Positions 46,154-54,667 of a DNA stretch of 64,000 nt are shown in pieces. The notes beneath the pieces are model-generated. The model saw nothing but the letters and a program-made list of their open reading frames with translations, did no database searches and was not told the DNA's origin. Within the stretch, counting starts at the first letter, position 1, and every line of letters begins with the position of its first letter. The translations under genes were made by a program, and so were the position numbers. This stretch comes from Phycisphaerales bacterium UBA2421 (GTDB taxonomy: Bacteria > Planctomycetota > Phycisphaerae > Tepidisphaerales > Tepidisphaeraceae): positions 39,392 to 103,391 of the forward strand of contig DDRH01000034.1 of the NCBI GenBank assembly GCA_002343075.1, in the 5' to 3' direction.

Positions 46154-48513
46154 AGGACGACTTCTGGAACTGCTGTTTGATCGCGAACATCTAGCGGCAG
46201 CGCACGCCGCGGCCAGATGAAACTTGCGAGCCATGCGACGACCACGCTCGTGATGATTCCCATTCCTGCATAAAAAAGCACATGCACCCATCCGCCGCGT
46301 TCGACAAAGTACATCATCACACCGCTCGACAGAACACCCACCAGCGCAGCGCGAGCGCCGACACGCGGAAGAAACAATCCCGCCACGAAAACGCCGGCGA
46401 TCGCGCCCGTGAACAGGCCGCTCATCTGAATCGCCAGATCCCAAAGCGAACGAATGTTTGAGACGGCCAGAAGCAGCGCGATCGATGTAGCGAATGCGCC
46501 AAGAGCGACTGTGAGCAACTGCGCGATGACGATGCGGTTCTTTGGCGTGCTGCTCGGACGTGCGCGCGAATACAGGTCATTCACAAATGTCGTCGCAACC
46601 GCGAGCATGCTGCCGTCGAGGCTGGCGGCGAAGATCGCGGCGACAATCAATCCCGCCAATCCAACCGGAACGCCTTGCGCGATGAATTGTGGAACGATCT
46701 GATCGGTATCCATCGTCGGATCCAGCAGATTCGGGTGGATCTTGAAGTATACGTACAGCGCCGTGCCGAGCATGAAGATCGTAAACGCCCACGGAATCGA
46801 CACCGCAACGTCGGCCCAAAGCGCTTTTGACGCTTGCTTCGAGTTCGCCGTCGATTGATAGCGTTGAACGACGTTCTGATCGGAAATGAGCCCGGACAAT
46901 CTCGCGAACACTCCGCCGAAGAAGACGATCCACAGCGATGCCTCAGCCGAGCTCCAATCGGAGTTGACGAGATTCAACTTTCCATCGGCCGCCGCGGCGG
47001 TGAAGAACGGACCGACGCCGCCGACGTTGAACACGATCAATCCAACGCACAACAACGCGCCGCCGAGCAACGCGACCGCCTGCAGCACATCGGTCCAGAT
47101 CACCGTCTGCATTCCGCCGAGCACGGTGTATACGGTCGTCACACCGCCCATTGCGACAATGCACCAGATCTTGTCGATTCCCGTGACGGCCGAGAGCGCG
47201 ATCGCCGGCAGGTACAGGACGACCGCGGCGCGGGTAACCTGATTGATCATGAACAGAACGCTAATGAGGGCGCGCATCACAAAGTCGAAGCGGATCTCGA
47301 GATACTCGTACGCCGTCGTCACGTTCAATCGCTGATACATCGGGATGAACTTCCAAGTGACGATCGGCGCGACGATGAACCAGCTTGCGATGCCAGCGAA
47401 ATACGTCCAATCAGTGGCGAAGGTCTTGGCGGGAATGGCAACGAACCCGATCGCGCTGACTTGCGTCGCAACCAGACTCAGCCCCGCCGCCCACCAGGGG
47501 ATTCGCTTTCCGCCGCGGAAATAGGCGTCTTGATCGCCCTTGTCGCGGACCCGCATCAGATATCCCATCACCAAGAGGCACAGTGGATACGCCGCCAGCG
47601 CGAGATAGTCTGGCCAAGAGAATCGCGAGCGCGGTTTGTCGAATTCGCCCCGGATGATCTGTCGTTGATCGTTGACGGCGAAGATTGAGTCGCCGGAACG
47701 CACCAGTTGGGTGATGTTGTTTGTCGTCGGCGGCGACGGCGTCCATGTGTTGGTGATCGCGTGATAGAACTGGACTCCATCGCCTGCGGCGACGAGATGC
47801 GCTTGTCCGGACGGCAGCAAGGTGCACAGGTCGTTCGTCGGTGGCGCGGCGAGCGTTCGCCATATTGCGTTCTTCAGATCGAACGAAAACAGTCCAGATG
47901 TGTCGTTTCTCGCGAGAAGAAACAGTCGTCGCGCCGAACCATCGGATTGGGCAGCGACGGCGTCGATCTGCTGGAGTGCAACCGGCGGCGTGGAAAGTTC
48001 TCGCCAAGTGTTGCTGTCCAGATTGACGCTGAAGTGATGTACGGACCCGGCAGCATCGAATCCGAGTACATGTGCATTCTTCGCAATGATTACGGCGCGC
48101 GCACTAACTAACGCAATGGGAAGATTCGACAACAGCCGAATCGTTGGCGGGCCGTTCACAACGCCGCCGGAGATAAGAAAACAGCAGCGTCCTCCGAGAT
48201 TGGTCGACGTGACAACAAACACCCCCGAAGCATCGTCGGCCGCGGCGAGTACCGACGTCGTTCCGTCAGGAAATTCCGAAAGCTTCTGCCACTCCTTGGT
48301 CTTTTCATTGAAACTGAAGATGCCGACCACTGAAGTCTCTGGCGCCCGTGCTTCGCCGATAAACACCAGTTGCTTGCCAAGCGTCGTGAGAACTCCGTTC
48401 TCGTTCGGAATTGTCGCGACAGGTTGTTCGGACCATCGCAGATCCGCCAGAGCAACGGCGCAGAACAGGTGTTCCGCAGTGACGAGCAGAAGCAGGAGCC
48501 AGCGAAACTTCAT
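46150..48513 (-). CDS. Kelch-SSS fusion transporter
   Basis: A 787-residue protein. It begins with a signal-like helix and about 290 residues of beta-propeller with Kelch-like repeats, then a sodium:solute symporter (SSS family) with about 13 helices from residue 305 (FRGGKRIPWWAAGLSLVATQVSAIGFVAIPA, QVTRAAVVLYLPAIAL, GGMQTVIWTDVLQ). SSS members include sialic acid transporters, and Kelch proteins include the sialic acid mutarotase NanM, so the fusion could epimerise and import a sugar acid; that is inference. The start overlaps the esterase stop and its own stop overlaps the glycosidase start (ATGA at both ends). Confidence 0.82.
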   Translation of the reverse strand: MKFRWLLLLLVTAEHLFCAVALADLRWSEQPVATIPNENGVLTTLGKQLVFIGEARAPETSVVGIFSFNEKTKEWQKLSEFPDGTTSVLAAADDASGVFVVTSTNLGGRCCFLISGGVVNGPPTIRLLSNLPIALVSARAVIIAKNAHVLGFDAAGSVHHFSVNLDSNTWRELSTPPVALQQIDAVAAQSDGSARRLFLLARNDTSGLFSFDLKNAIWRTLAAPPTNDLCTLLPSGQAHLVAAGDGVQFYHAITNTWTPSPPTTNNITQLVRSGDSIFAVNDQRQIIRGEFDKPRSRFSWPDYLALAAYPLCLLVMGYLMRVRDKGDQDAYFRGGKRIPWWAAGLSLVATQVSAIGFVAIPAKTFATDWTYFAGIASWFIVAPIVTWKFIPMYQRLNVTTAYEYLEIRFDFVMRALISVLFMINQVTRAAVVLYLPAIALSAVTGIDKIWCIVAMGGVTTVYTVLGGMQTVIWTDVLQAVALLGGALLCVGLIVFNVGGVGPFFTAAAADGKLNLVNSDWSSAEASLWIVFFGGVFARLSGLISDQNVVQRYQSTANSKQASKALWADVAVSIPWAFTIFMLGTALYVYFKIHPNLLDPTMDTDQIVPQFIAQGVPVGLAGLIVAAIFAASLDGSMLAVATTFVNDLYSRARPSSTPKNRIVIAQLLTVALGAFATSIALLLAVSNIRSLWDLAIQMSGLFTGAIAGVFVAGLFLPRVGARAALVGVLSSGVMMYFVERGGWVHVLFYAGMGIITSVVVAWLASFIWPRRALPLDVRDQTAVPEVVL

Positions 48514-50042
48514 TGCCGCGGCGCGCCGATCAGAATGGGGCCGGTGAACGGCCAGTCATCGGTGCGGAATGGACTGGCGGGCAATCCATCAGAATTGTAG
48601 AGCGTCGCGCGCGGATCGGCCGACCAGGCGTAGCGCACGGCGAGCGGTTGTGTCACGCGGTCGGATTTCACAATGATCCGCCTGTTTTCGATCTTCGCGA
48701 CCGCCGGATGAAAAACGCGATCGCTTCCGGCGACGGTGAATTGCCCTTCACCACGCAACTCCAACTTACCAGCACTCTTGAAACTCAATTCGACGGTGTC
48801 GCCGTTGATCTCAAACGAATCAAGAATCGGTCCGTCGGCGGTGATGGATTGTCCATACACTTTGCTCATCGCCTGAAGCGCTGCGCGCTTGCCAACATCC
48901 TGTTTATTTTTTGGATGAAGATCTTTCGAATCGCCGAGATCGATCGTGACCACAAGCGGCGCATCGTCGACGGTCAACGAAACCTGCCGCTGCACCTCGC
49001 GAATCTCCGCCCAGATGCTGCGCTGTTTCGGTTCGCCTTCGGGTGGCATGTAGTTGGCGATTTGTACGATAATGAATGGTAAACGCGGCTGTTTCCATTC
49101 GCGTCGCCAGCCATTGATTAACTCAGGAAGCAGTTGGCGATAATGCGCTGAATCGCGGCGGTTCGATTCGCCTTGGTACCACAGCACGCCACGTACAGCG
49201 TACGGCACCAGCGGCGCGATCATGCCATTGTAGAGATGAGCCGGCCCGCCTTTGTGCGCGATTCCGGCCGGTTCGTTGGGTCGCGATGTTGCCGCGCGGC
49301 GTTCCGGCGAACTTGTTTCCCAATCGTTCAGCGCTTTGCGATACGCCGCCATCGCTTCGGGCAACTTGGCGACGCGCTCCCGGTCTAGCTCGAGAACTTT
49401 GTTGAATCGCGGATCTTCCAGAACCGATCGCGGAACCCAATTTTGCGCAACCGTTCCGCCGTAGCCGCTGTGGATCAGACCAATCGGAACTTTGAGAACC
49501 TCGGAAAGATCGCGCCCGAAGAAGTAAGCCACGGCGGAAAACATCTTCACTGTTTCAGGCGTGCATGCAGTCCACTTGGCATTTACGGTTCTTCGTGGCG
49601 ATTCCGCCGGAACGCGCGGGACATCGAACAATCGAATCAACGGATGAGCAGCCGAGGAAATCTCGCGTTCAGCGTCATTGGCTCGATTGAGCGCAAAGCT
49701 CATGTTCGATTGACCGCTGCAGAGCCACAGGTCGCCGACGAGAATATCGCGGATGACAAGGGTTGATTCGCCGGATTGAACGGTCATCTCGCTCGGATGC
49801 GCCGATGCGTTGAGCACGGGGAGCGTGGCCTTCCAACGACCGTTCGCGTCCGCAGTCGCTTCAGCGCGGTGGCCGGCGAAGGAGACGACCACTGTTGCCG
49901 CCGGATCCGAGGTGCCCCAGACCGGCACGGGCATCTCGCGCTGCAACACGGCGTGATCGCAGAACAAAGGCGACACGCGCAGTTCTGCCGCTGCGGCGTT
50001 TGAACAAACGAAGCAGGCGATGATGAACCAAACGAACTTCAG
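48510..50042 (-). CDS. Sialate O-acetylesterase-like protein, CTG start
   Basis: A 510-residue SGNH-hydrolase relative: the GQSNM block I (LWLCSGQSNMSF), an inserted beta domain, the W.QGESN block and a C-terminal D..DLHP..K segment as in sialate O-acetylesterases, which remove O-acetyl groups from sialic acids. No ATG, GTG or TTG lies before the conserved region except GTG at 49976, which truncates the N-terminus. A CTG at 50042 preceded by AAAGGTG (5-6 bases) begins a perfect signal peptide (K-F-V-W-F-I-I-A-C-F-V-C-S-N-A-A-A-A), 19 bases after the previous stop. This is the most probable start. The stop overlaps the transporter ATG. Confidence 0.8.
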   Translation of the reverse strand: MKFVWFIIACFVCSNAAAAELRVSPLFCDHAVLQREMPVPVWGTSDPAATVVVSFAGHRAEATADANGRWKATLPVLNASAHPSEMTVQSGESTLVIRDILVGDLWLCSGQSNMSFALNRANDAEREISSAAHPLIRLFDVPRVPAESPRRTVNAKWTACTPETVKMFSAVAYFFGRDLSEVLKVPIGLIHSGYGGTVAQNWVPRSVLEDPRFNKVLELDRERVAKLPEAMAAYRKALNDWETSSPERRAATSRPNEPAGIAHKGGPAHLYNGMIAPLVPYAVRGVLWYQGESNRRDSAHYRQLLPELINGWRREWKQPRLPFIIVQIANYMPPEGEPKQRSIWAEIREVQRQVSLTVDDAPLVVTIDLGDSKDLHPKNKQDVGKRAALQAMSKVYGQSITADGPILDSFEINGDTVELSFKSAGKLELRGEGQFTVAGSDRVFHPAVAKIENRRIIVKSDRVTQPLAVRYAWSADPRATLYNSDGLPASPFRTDDWPFTGPILIGAPRQ

Positions 50043-50061
50043 CGTTTCACCTTTAAGTAAC

Positions 50062-51501
50062 TTACTGCGAAACGGTGTAGCTGTAGAGCGAAGCGTTCTT
50101 CAACTTAAACCGCAGGCGAATCGGTCGATCAGTCGGCAAAGCCGCGTTCGACGACCAAGCGGCGGCGTGGCGCACGCTGTCCGTGGTGATCGCCTTAAAG
50201 TCAGTCGCGCCTAAACCTGCGATCGCCTTGCCGGTTTCGTCCAACACTTCGACGGCAACTTGCCCATTCGCAGCGTTGGCGTTGATCTCAAGTTTTCCGC
50301 CGCGCGGTTTGAATGGTTTGGTTTCGATAACGCCTTCAACATCGCCGGCGTCCAGCGATGCGAAGCCGTCGAGCCGCCATTTCGCCAGCGCGATGCTCGC
50401 ATACTTTTCCGGCACCTTTCCGCCGTGCGTTGTCGAGAGGCCGGTGTAGTAGTACCAAACCTCATCGCCGACGATCACCGGCGTGCTCGATACATTCATG
50501 ATGCAGCCCTTATCGTACGCGTGCGGACCGGTGGCGATTACGGGCACGCGCTCATCCGTGCGCTGCCAAGTGAGACCGTCGCGGCTGGTGACGAGTTGGC
50601 CGTCGATCGGTCCTTCGTATCGACTTTGCAATTTGGTGAGTTCTTCCTTTGTGTAGATTCCGGTCACACGGAAAACGGGAAGCAATCCGAGATACTGATT
50701 GCCATACGGAAAGCCCGACATCCCGTAGAACTCGGTGCGCTGCACAGGATCTTTCAGCCATGCATCGTCTTTTGAATCTGGAGCAATAATCAGTTTCGGC
50801 TCGGACCAGTTCTCGAAATCCTTCGAGGTGATGACCGACACAAGGCGCTTCTCATTCATGTCCTTCGGAAACGGCCGGGGAAGGTGCGGGCGGATGTAGA
50901 CGTAGAACTCGTTGGTGCGCGGGTCGCGCACGCCGTTGCTGATTTCCGATCCATATGGAATCAGCGGCGATTTGTCGTACATATGCCACACAAATCCGTC
51001 GGCCGAATACATGCCGATGAAGTTGTGGTGTTCGGTGTTGTCCAGCGCCTTGTATCGTTTGGCAGGATCTTTCTCGGCCTTGTCGTCGATAACAAAACAG
51101 AGATTTCGGCCTTTGATCAGCAAATTCGTCGGCTTGCCGTCTCGCTCGACATATCTCAGTTCTGGCTTGATCCAATTCACACCATCGGTGGATTCGGCGT
51201 ACGCAAGTCCCCCGCCGCTGTACCACATGCGGAATTTGCCTGAGTCCTCGCGTACGACGGTTCCATAGATGTAGATCCGGCCGTTTTCCCAGGGCTTATC
51301 CGGGGAGAGCACAGGCTTGTCGAGCTTTGAGGCTTGGCGCAGCTTCCGCGTGACGTTCGCCGATTCGACGATGTTCTGATCGTCCACAAATAGTTCCGTC
51401 CCCGGCCGGAACGTGGTGGCGGATTCAGCAGACGATTGCTGGTGAAAACCAAGCAGCACGAGCGCCGCGCACGCAGCGCGAGAGTACTTCAGGATTCCCA
51501 T
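50062..51501 (-). CDS. Five-bladed-propeller glycosidase-like secreted protein
   Basis: A 479-residue exported protein (signal peptide about 1-27) resembling five-bladed beta-propeller proteins related to GH32/GH43/GH130 folds, with W...S.DG..W and FRMWYSGG...YAESTDGVNW repeats and an acidic W.K...S catalytic-style arrangement that I cannot confirm. GGAG lies 7 bases before the ATG. Likely a periplasmic glycan-processing or binding protein. It is the second gene of the cargo operon, 19 bases before the esterase start. Confidence 0.72.
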   Translation of the reverse strand: MGILKYSRAACAALVLLGFHQQSSAESATTFRPGTELFVDDQNIVESANVTRKLRQASKLDKPVLSPDKPWENGRIYIYGTVVREDSGKFRMWYSGGGLAYAESTDGVNWIKPELRYVERDGKPTNLLIKGRNLCFVIDDKAEKDPAKRYKALDNTEHHNFIGMYSADGFVWHMYDKSPLIPYGSEISNGVRDPRTNEFYVYIRPHLPRPFPKDMNEKRLVSVITSKDFENWSEPKLIIAPDSKDDAWLKDPVQRTEFYGMSGFPYGNQYLGLLPVFRVTGIYTKEELTKLQSRYEGPIDGQLVTSRDGLTWQRTDERVPVIATGPHAYDKGCIMNVSSTPVIVGDEVWYYYTGLSTTHGGKVPEKYASIALAKWRLDGFASLDAGDVEGVIETKPFKPRGGKLEINANAANGQVAVEVLDETGKAIAGLGATDFKAITTDSVRHAAAWSSNAALPTDRPIRLRFKLKNASLYSYTVSQ

Positions 51502-51546
51502 TCGATTTCTCCAGTTGATTTGTGTTTTGCGAAGCGCGCGGCAAGA

Positions 51547-52302
51547 TCAGTACCCGGTCGGCTTCGCCCAGTAGTAGACCACGCCCGAAGCGGTCTTCAT
51601 GTACGATTGGACTTCGCGATCCCGTACCCACATGCCTGAACCGTTCAGATAAACTACGTTCAATTCTTTCCAGTAGCGCTTTGTCTTCGCCGAAAAGCCG
51701 GTGTGCGACCATTGCGTTGGAAGTGATGCAATCGGGTTCTCCAGTGTCAGACAACCCCAAACCGGGAAATTGGCAGCGTTCTTCTTACCCAGACGCTCAA
51801 TCGACGGCCGGGGAACCTGCCAGATCGTCGCAGCGTCGCGCGGCTTATAGTTGTAATATTGATACGTGACGTGCTCGCGATCGTACCCGGGCGTGTCGGC
51901 ATTGCGCGCCGCCAACTGCCCCACGCAAAACATAATCTCGCCGCGAAGTTTTTTGGATTCGCTCTTCGATGAACTCAAATACTTGTAAATGAACGACTGA
52001 TTCAGATCCCACTTCGGATTCGGCGTGTTCACCAGCGGACTAGTCGTATACATCTGCTGCGGCAGGTGATTCACTTCCGATCCTCGATAGGGCAGCCAGC
52101 CTTTGTTATCCGCAGCGTAGCCGAAGGTCGCAGTGAGAACCTGCCGCAGGTTCGACAGGCATTGTGTACGAATGCCCTGGACGCGCACCTTCGCCACTGC
52201 TGGCAAGAGAATCGCAATCAAGATTCCAATGATGCCGATCACCACCAGCAGTTCCACAAGCGTGAATGCTCGTTGCGATCGACTCGATTGCAGCGCCAAC
52301 AT
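51547..52302 (-). CDS. Prepilin-type N-terminal methylation-domain protein
   Basis: A 251-residue type IV pilin-like protein. The N-terminus has a short basic leader and the classic prepilin cleavage/methylation segment ([25 protein letters not shown]) from about residue 12, then a long extracellular C-terminal domain with a [13 protein letters not shown] ending. Such pseudopilins often accompany sugar-degradation operons in planctomycetes, perhaps for surface binding. GGAGG precedes the ATG by 6 bases. First gene of the operon running to 44249, with its own promoter candidate. Confidence 0.88.
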   Translation of the reverse strand: MLALQSSRSQRAFTLVELLVVIGIIGILIAILLPAVAKVRVQGIRTQCLSNLRQVLTATFGYAADNKGWLPYRGSEVNHLPQQMYTTSPLVNTPNPKWDLNQSFIYKYLSSSKSESKKLRGEIMFCVGQLAARNADTPGYDREHVTYQYYNYKPRDAATIWQVPRPSIERLGKKNAANFPVWGCLTLENPIASLPTQWSHTGFSAKTKRYWKELNVVYLNGSGMWVRDREVQSYMKTASGVVYYWAKPTGY

Positions 52303-52365
52303 GTGCGGCCCTCCGGTCTACTCTTACCTCGCCGTACTCCCAAGCCTCCACAACCTGAGGGGATG

Positions 52366-52394
52366 ATTCTGGGCGCAATGGAAACAAATGTCAA
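52366..52394 (-). promoter_or_regulatory. Promoter candidate for the cargo operon
   Basis: On the minus strand TTGACA at 52394-52389, a 17-base spacer and CAGAAT at 52371-52366, about 64 bases upstream of the pilin-like gene. The -35 overlaps the regulator's stop codon. The strong -35 and correct spacing suggest the operon can be read independently of the regulator gene. Confidence 0.5.
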
Positions 52395-53518
52395 GAATAA
52401 TTTCCGATATCTTTCTGCATCTTCGAAACTTTGCTGTCGGCGAACGATACCTGGATGACGTGGTGCCGAGGAATTGGGCCATTTTCCAGCAGGAACTGAC
52501 CTATCAGCCGGCCCTCACCGACCGCGTCAAGTTCGGCGATCGGCCGCAAACACGGTGTTGAGACCTTATCGTTCCGCGTTGACTGTGGATCGCACAGTGC
52601 CAGCGTGACATCGCGACCGATCTGTAATCTCAACTCATGGCAAGCCTCTTCGGCGGCAGCGAGGATCAGCCTTGATCGACAGATAATCGCCGAAGGTCGG
52701 TTCACTCCTGATAGGATCTGATGGATTGCAAGATGCGTAAGTGTCCGATCCATCGGCACGCTGCGTACGTGCAGCGCATCGCTTTTGAGCTGCGCAGAAA
52801 GCACTTCGTGCGTGATCGCGTTCATCATTAAATCATCGCCGAAGCCTCGGCGGTCGCGAAGCACCACGCCAATGCTCTTGTGTCCCGACGCAATCAGCCG
52901 TCGGATGAGAATCCGCCCGATCGCTTCCTGGTCCTTGTCGATCCATGACAGGTTTTCGATGCCTTGAAACGGTGTCCCAAGAAGCACCGCCGGCAGCGAA
53001 GCCTCGGCAAAGAAACGCTGTAATTGCGGTGATTTTACTGCAATGATATACGCTCGCTTGCTCGCGCCGGCCGACTTCACAAGGCGCTCGGTATGCGCCA
53101 ACTCGTTGTACGCTGGTACGAAGCTAAACTGAATATCGCAGCCGGGAAGCGTCTCAAGCAATCCTGTCACGATCGAATCAATGCGGTCGCGCTCAGCCAA
53201 GAGATAATCGTTCCGAATGAGCAGATGAATCACTTCGAAATGCCGAATCATTTCGCTTTCCGGCGGTTCCACAGCCGGACCGACTACCGTGCCTGCCTTG
53301 GGCTTGCGCGCCAAGATTCCGCGCTCGGCCAGCACGCGCATCGCGTCGTTAGCCAATCGTGTGCTCACCCCCAGTTGCGAAGCCACTTCCTGCGTATTGA
53401 GATACCGTTCTCCCGAGCGCAACCCGCGCAAGCGCACATCCTGTTCGACCAGTTTGACCAGACGTTCGAGTCGATTGTCGATGGGCGGCCGAGGCGCGAT
53501 AATTGCAGCGTTGCTCAT
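52391..53518 (-). CDS. GntR-HTH/LacI-type transcription regulator
   Basis: A 375-residue regulator. The N-terminal 80 residues form a GntR-like winged helix-turn-helix (YLNTQEVASQLGVSTRLANDAMRVLAERGILARKPKAGT); the rest is a LacI/periplasmic-binding-like effector domain (sugar-binding fold). This hybrid occurs in AraR-type sugar regulators. The start at 53518 has AGGG 5-6 bases upstream; the longer frame adds 17 residues. Divergent from the aldolase gene and preceding the cargo operon, it is the likely local repressor. Confidence 0.85.
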   Translation of the reverse strand: MSNAAIIAPRPPIDNRLERLVKLVEQDVRLRGLRSGERYLNTQEVASQLGVSTRLANDAMRVLAERGILARKPKAGTVVGPAVEPPESEMIRHFEVIHLLIRNDYLLAERDRIDSIVTGLLETLPGCDIQFSFVPAYNELAHTERLVKSAGASKRAYIIAVKSPQLQRFFAEASLPAVLLGTPFQGIENLSWIDKDQEAIGRILIRRLIASGHKSIGVVLRDRRGFGDDLMMNAITHEVLSAQLKSDALHVRSVPMDRTLTHLAIHQILSGVNRPSAIICRSRLILAAAEEACHELRLQIGRDVTLALCDPQSTRNDKVSTPCLRPIAELDAVGEGRLIGQFLLENGPIPRHHVIQVSFADSKVSKMQKDIGNYS

Positions 53519-53594
53519 ATTGCCCTGTATTCTGGCATATTCGGTGGCCGCACAAGAAGCGCCAGACAATTTACCGCATATATTTTAATACTCC

Positions 53595-53617
53595 AGAAAT
53601 ATTTTTGCATTATTTCT
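53595..53617. promoter_or_regulatory. Candidate operator upstream of the aldolase gene
   Basis: Inverted repeat AGAAATA-(9 bases)-TATTTCT in the 177-base AT-rich region between the regulator and aldolase genes. A natural place for the local regulator to bind, but no second copy was found. Confidence 0.35.
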
Positions 53618-53695
53618 ATGGCAACGCTATGTTGTGTGAAATCGCGAGGTTCGGCCGAAGGAAGCCGAGCACTCAACGGAGTTTGGGGCCCTAAA

Positions 53696-54661
53696 ATGAA
53701 CAACTTGAGATTGCGGCCTTGCCTCTACATTGCCCCGGTAACACCAATCCGTCACGACGGCATGCTCGATATTGCGACCATTCCGCGCCTATGCCGGTTG
53801 TTGCAGGATCGCGGGGCTGAAGGCTTCTATGTCGGCGGCGGCACTGGTGAAGGCCTGCTTTTGGATTGCGATTCGCGAATCCGCCTTCTTCAAGCGTGGC
53901 GCAATGCGGCAGGACCGCGTGTACCGCTGATTTCGCATGTCACCAGCGCCAGTATGAAGGATGCGCACCGCCTGGCCCGGCACGCGGTGTCGGAGGGTGT
54001 GATCGGAATCTCGGCGATGGCCCCTATCGTCGGTGCCGTTCGAACGCCAATGGACCTCGTCAACTATCTGGCTGATGTCGCCTCCGCCGCCCCGGACAAG
54101 CCCTTCTTCTACTATCACAATCCTGCGGCAACTCGCGTCTCATTTACTGCCTCATCGATTCTCGAAGCCGCACAAGACAGCGTTCCATCGTTGCAGGGCG
54201 TGAAGTTCACCGACGAGAACCTGATGGACCTGTCGATTTGCATGCGCTTCGATGGCGGGCGATTTCGGATTTTTTACGGAAAAGACGAAGCTCTTCTGCC
54301 GGCCCGAATCATCGGCGCTACGCAGTTCATCGGCGGAGCGTTTAACGTCATTTCGCCGCTGGTCACCAAGTGCCTGAGAAGTTTCGCCGCCGGTCGGTTG
54401 GATGATGCACGCGATTCATATCACACGATCGTCGACGTCATCGCAATCCTTCGGAAATTCGGCGGACTGTGCGCCGTGAAGGCGACGATGCGTCTGCTGG
54501 GCGTAGATTGCGGGCCGATGCTGCGTCCGGCACGAACACTTGATGAATCTGAATCGCTCACGCTTTTCGCCGCGCTCAAGGCGATCTGGCCGGAGATTGC
54601 CGGCGAGTCGCTCGTAACCGAAGAACCGATTGTTGAAGAAGATGAGATTGCAACGGCCTGA
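53696..54661 (+). CDS. N-acetylneuraminate lyase-like aldolase
   Basis: A 321-residue class I aldolase of the DHDPS/NAL superfamily. Hallmarks: GGGTGEG at 48-54, YYHNP with Tyr140, Schiff-base Lys170 in G-V-K-F-T, and a downstream YGKDEALLP...GA.Q.IGGAFN segment close to sialic acid lyases. It should cleave a 2-keto-3-deoxy sugar acid to pyruvate and an aldose; N-acetylneuraminate is the best guess given the neighbours, but KDG-type substrates are not excluded. The start at 53696 is where the family sequence begins; the frame extends 201 codons upstream only by chance. It is followed 6 bases later by the FAD oxidoreductase. Confidence 0.86.
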   Translation: MNNLRLRPCLYIAPVTPIRHDGMLDIATIPRLCRLLQDRGAEGFYVGGGTGEGLLLDCDSRIRLLQAWRNAAGPRVPLISHVTSASMKDAHRLARHAVSEGVIGISAMAPIVGAVRTPMDLVNYLADVASAAPDKPFFYYHNPAATRVSFTASSILEAAQDSVPSLQGVKFTDENLMDLSICMRFDGGRFRIFYGKDEALLPARIIGATQFIGGAFNVISPLVTKCLRSFAAGRLDDARDSYHTIVDVIAILRKFGGLCAVKATMRLLGVDCGPMLRPARTLDESESLTLFAALKAIWPEIAGESLVTEEPIVEEDEIATA

Positions 54662-54667
54662 CCAATC

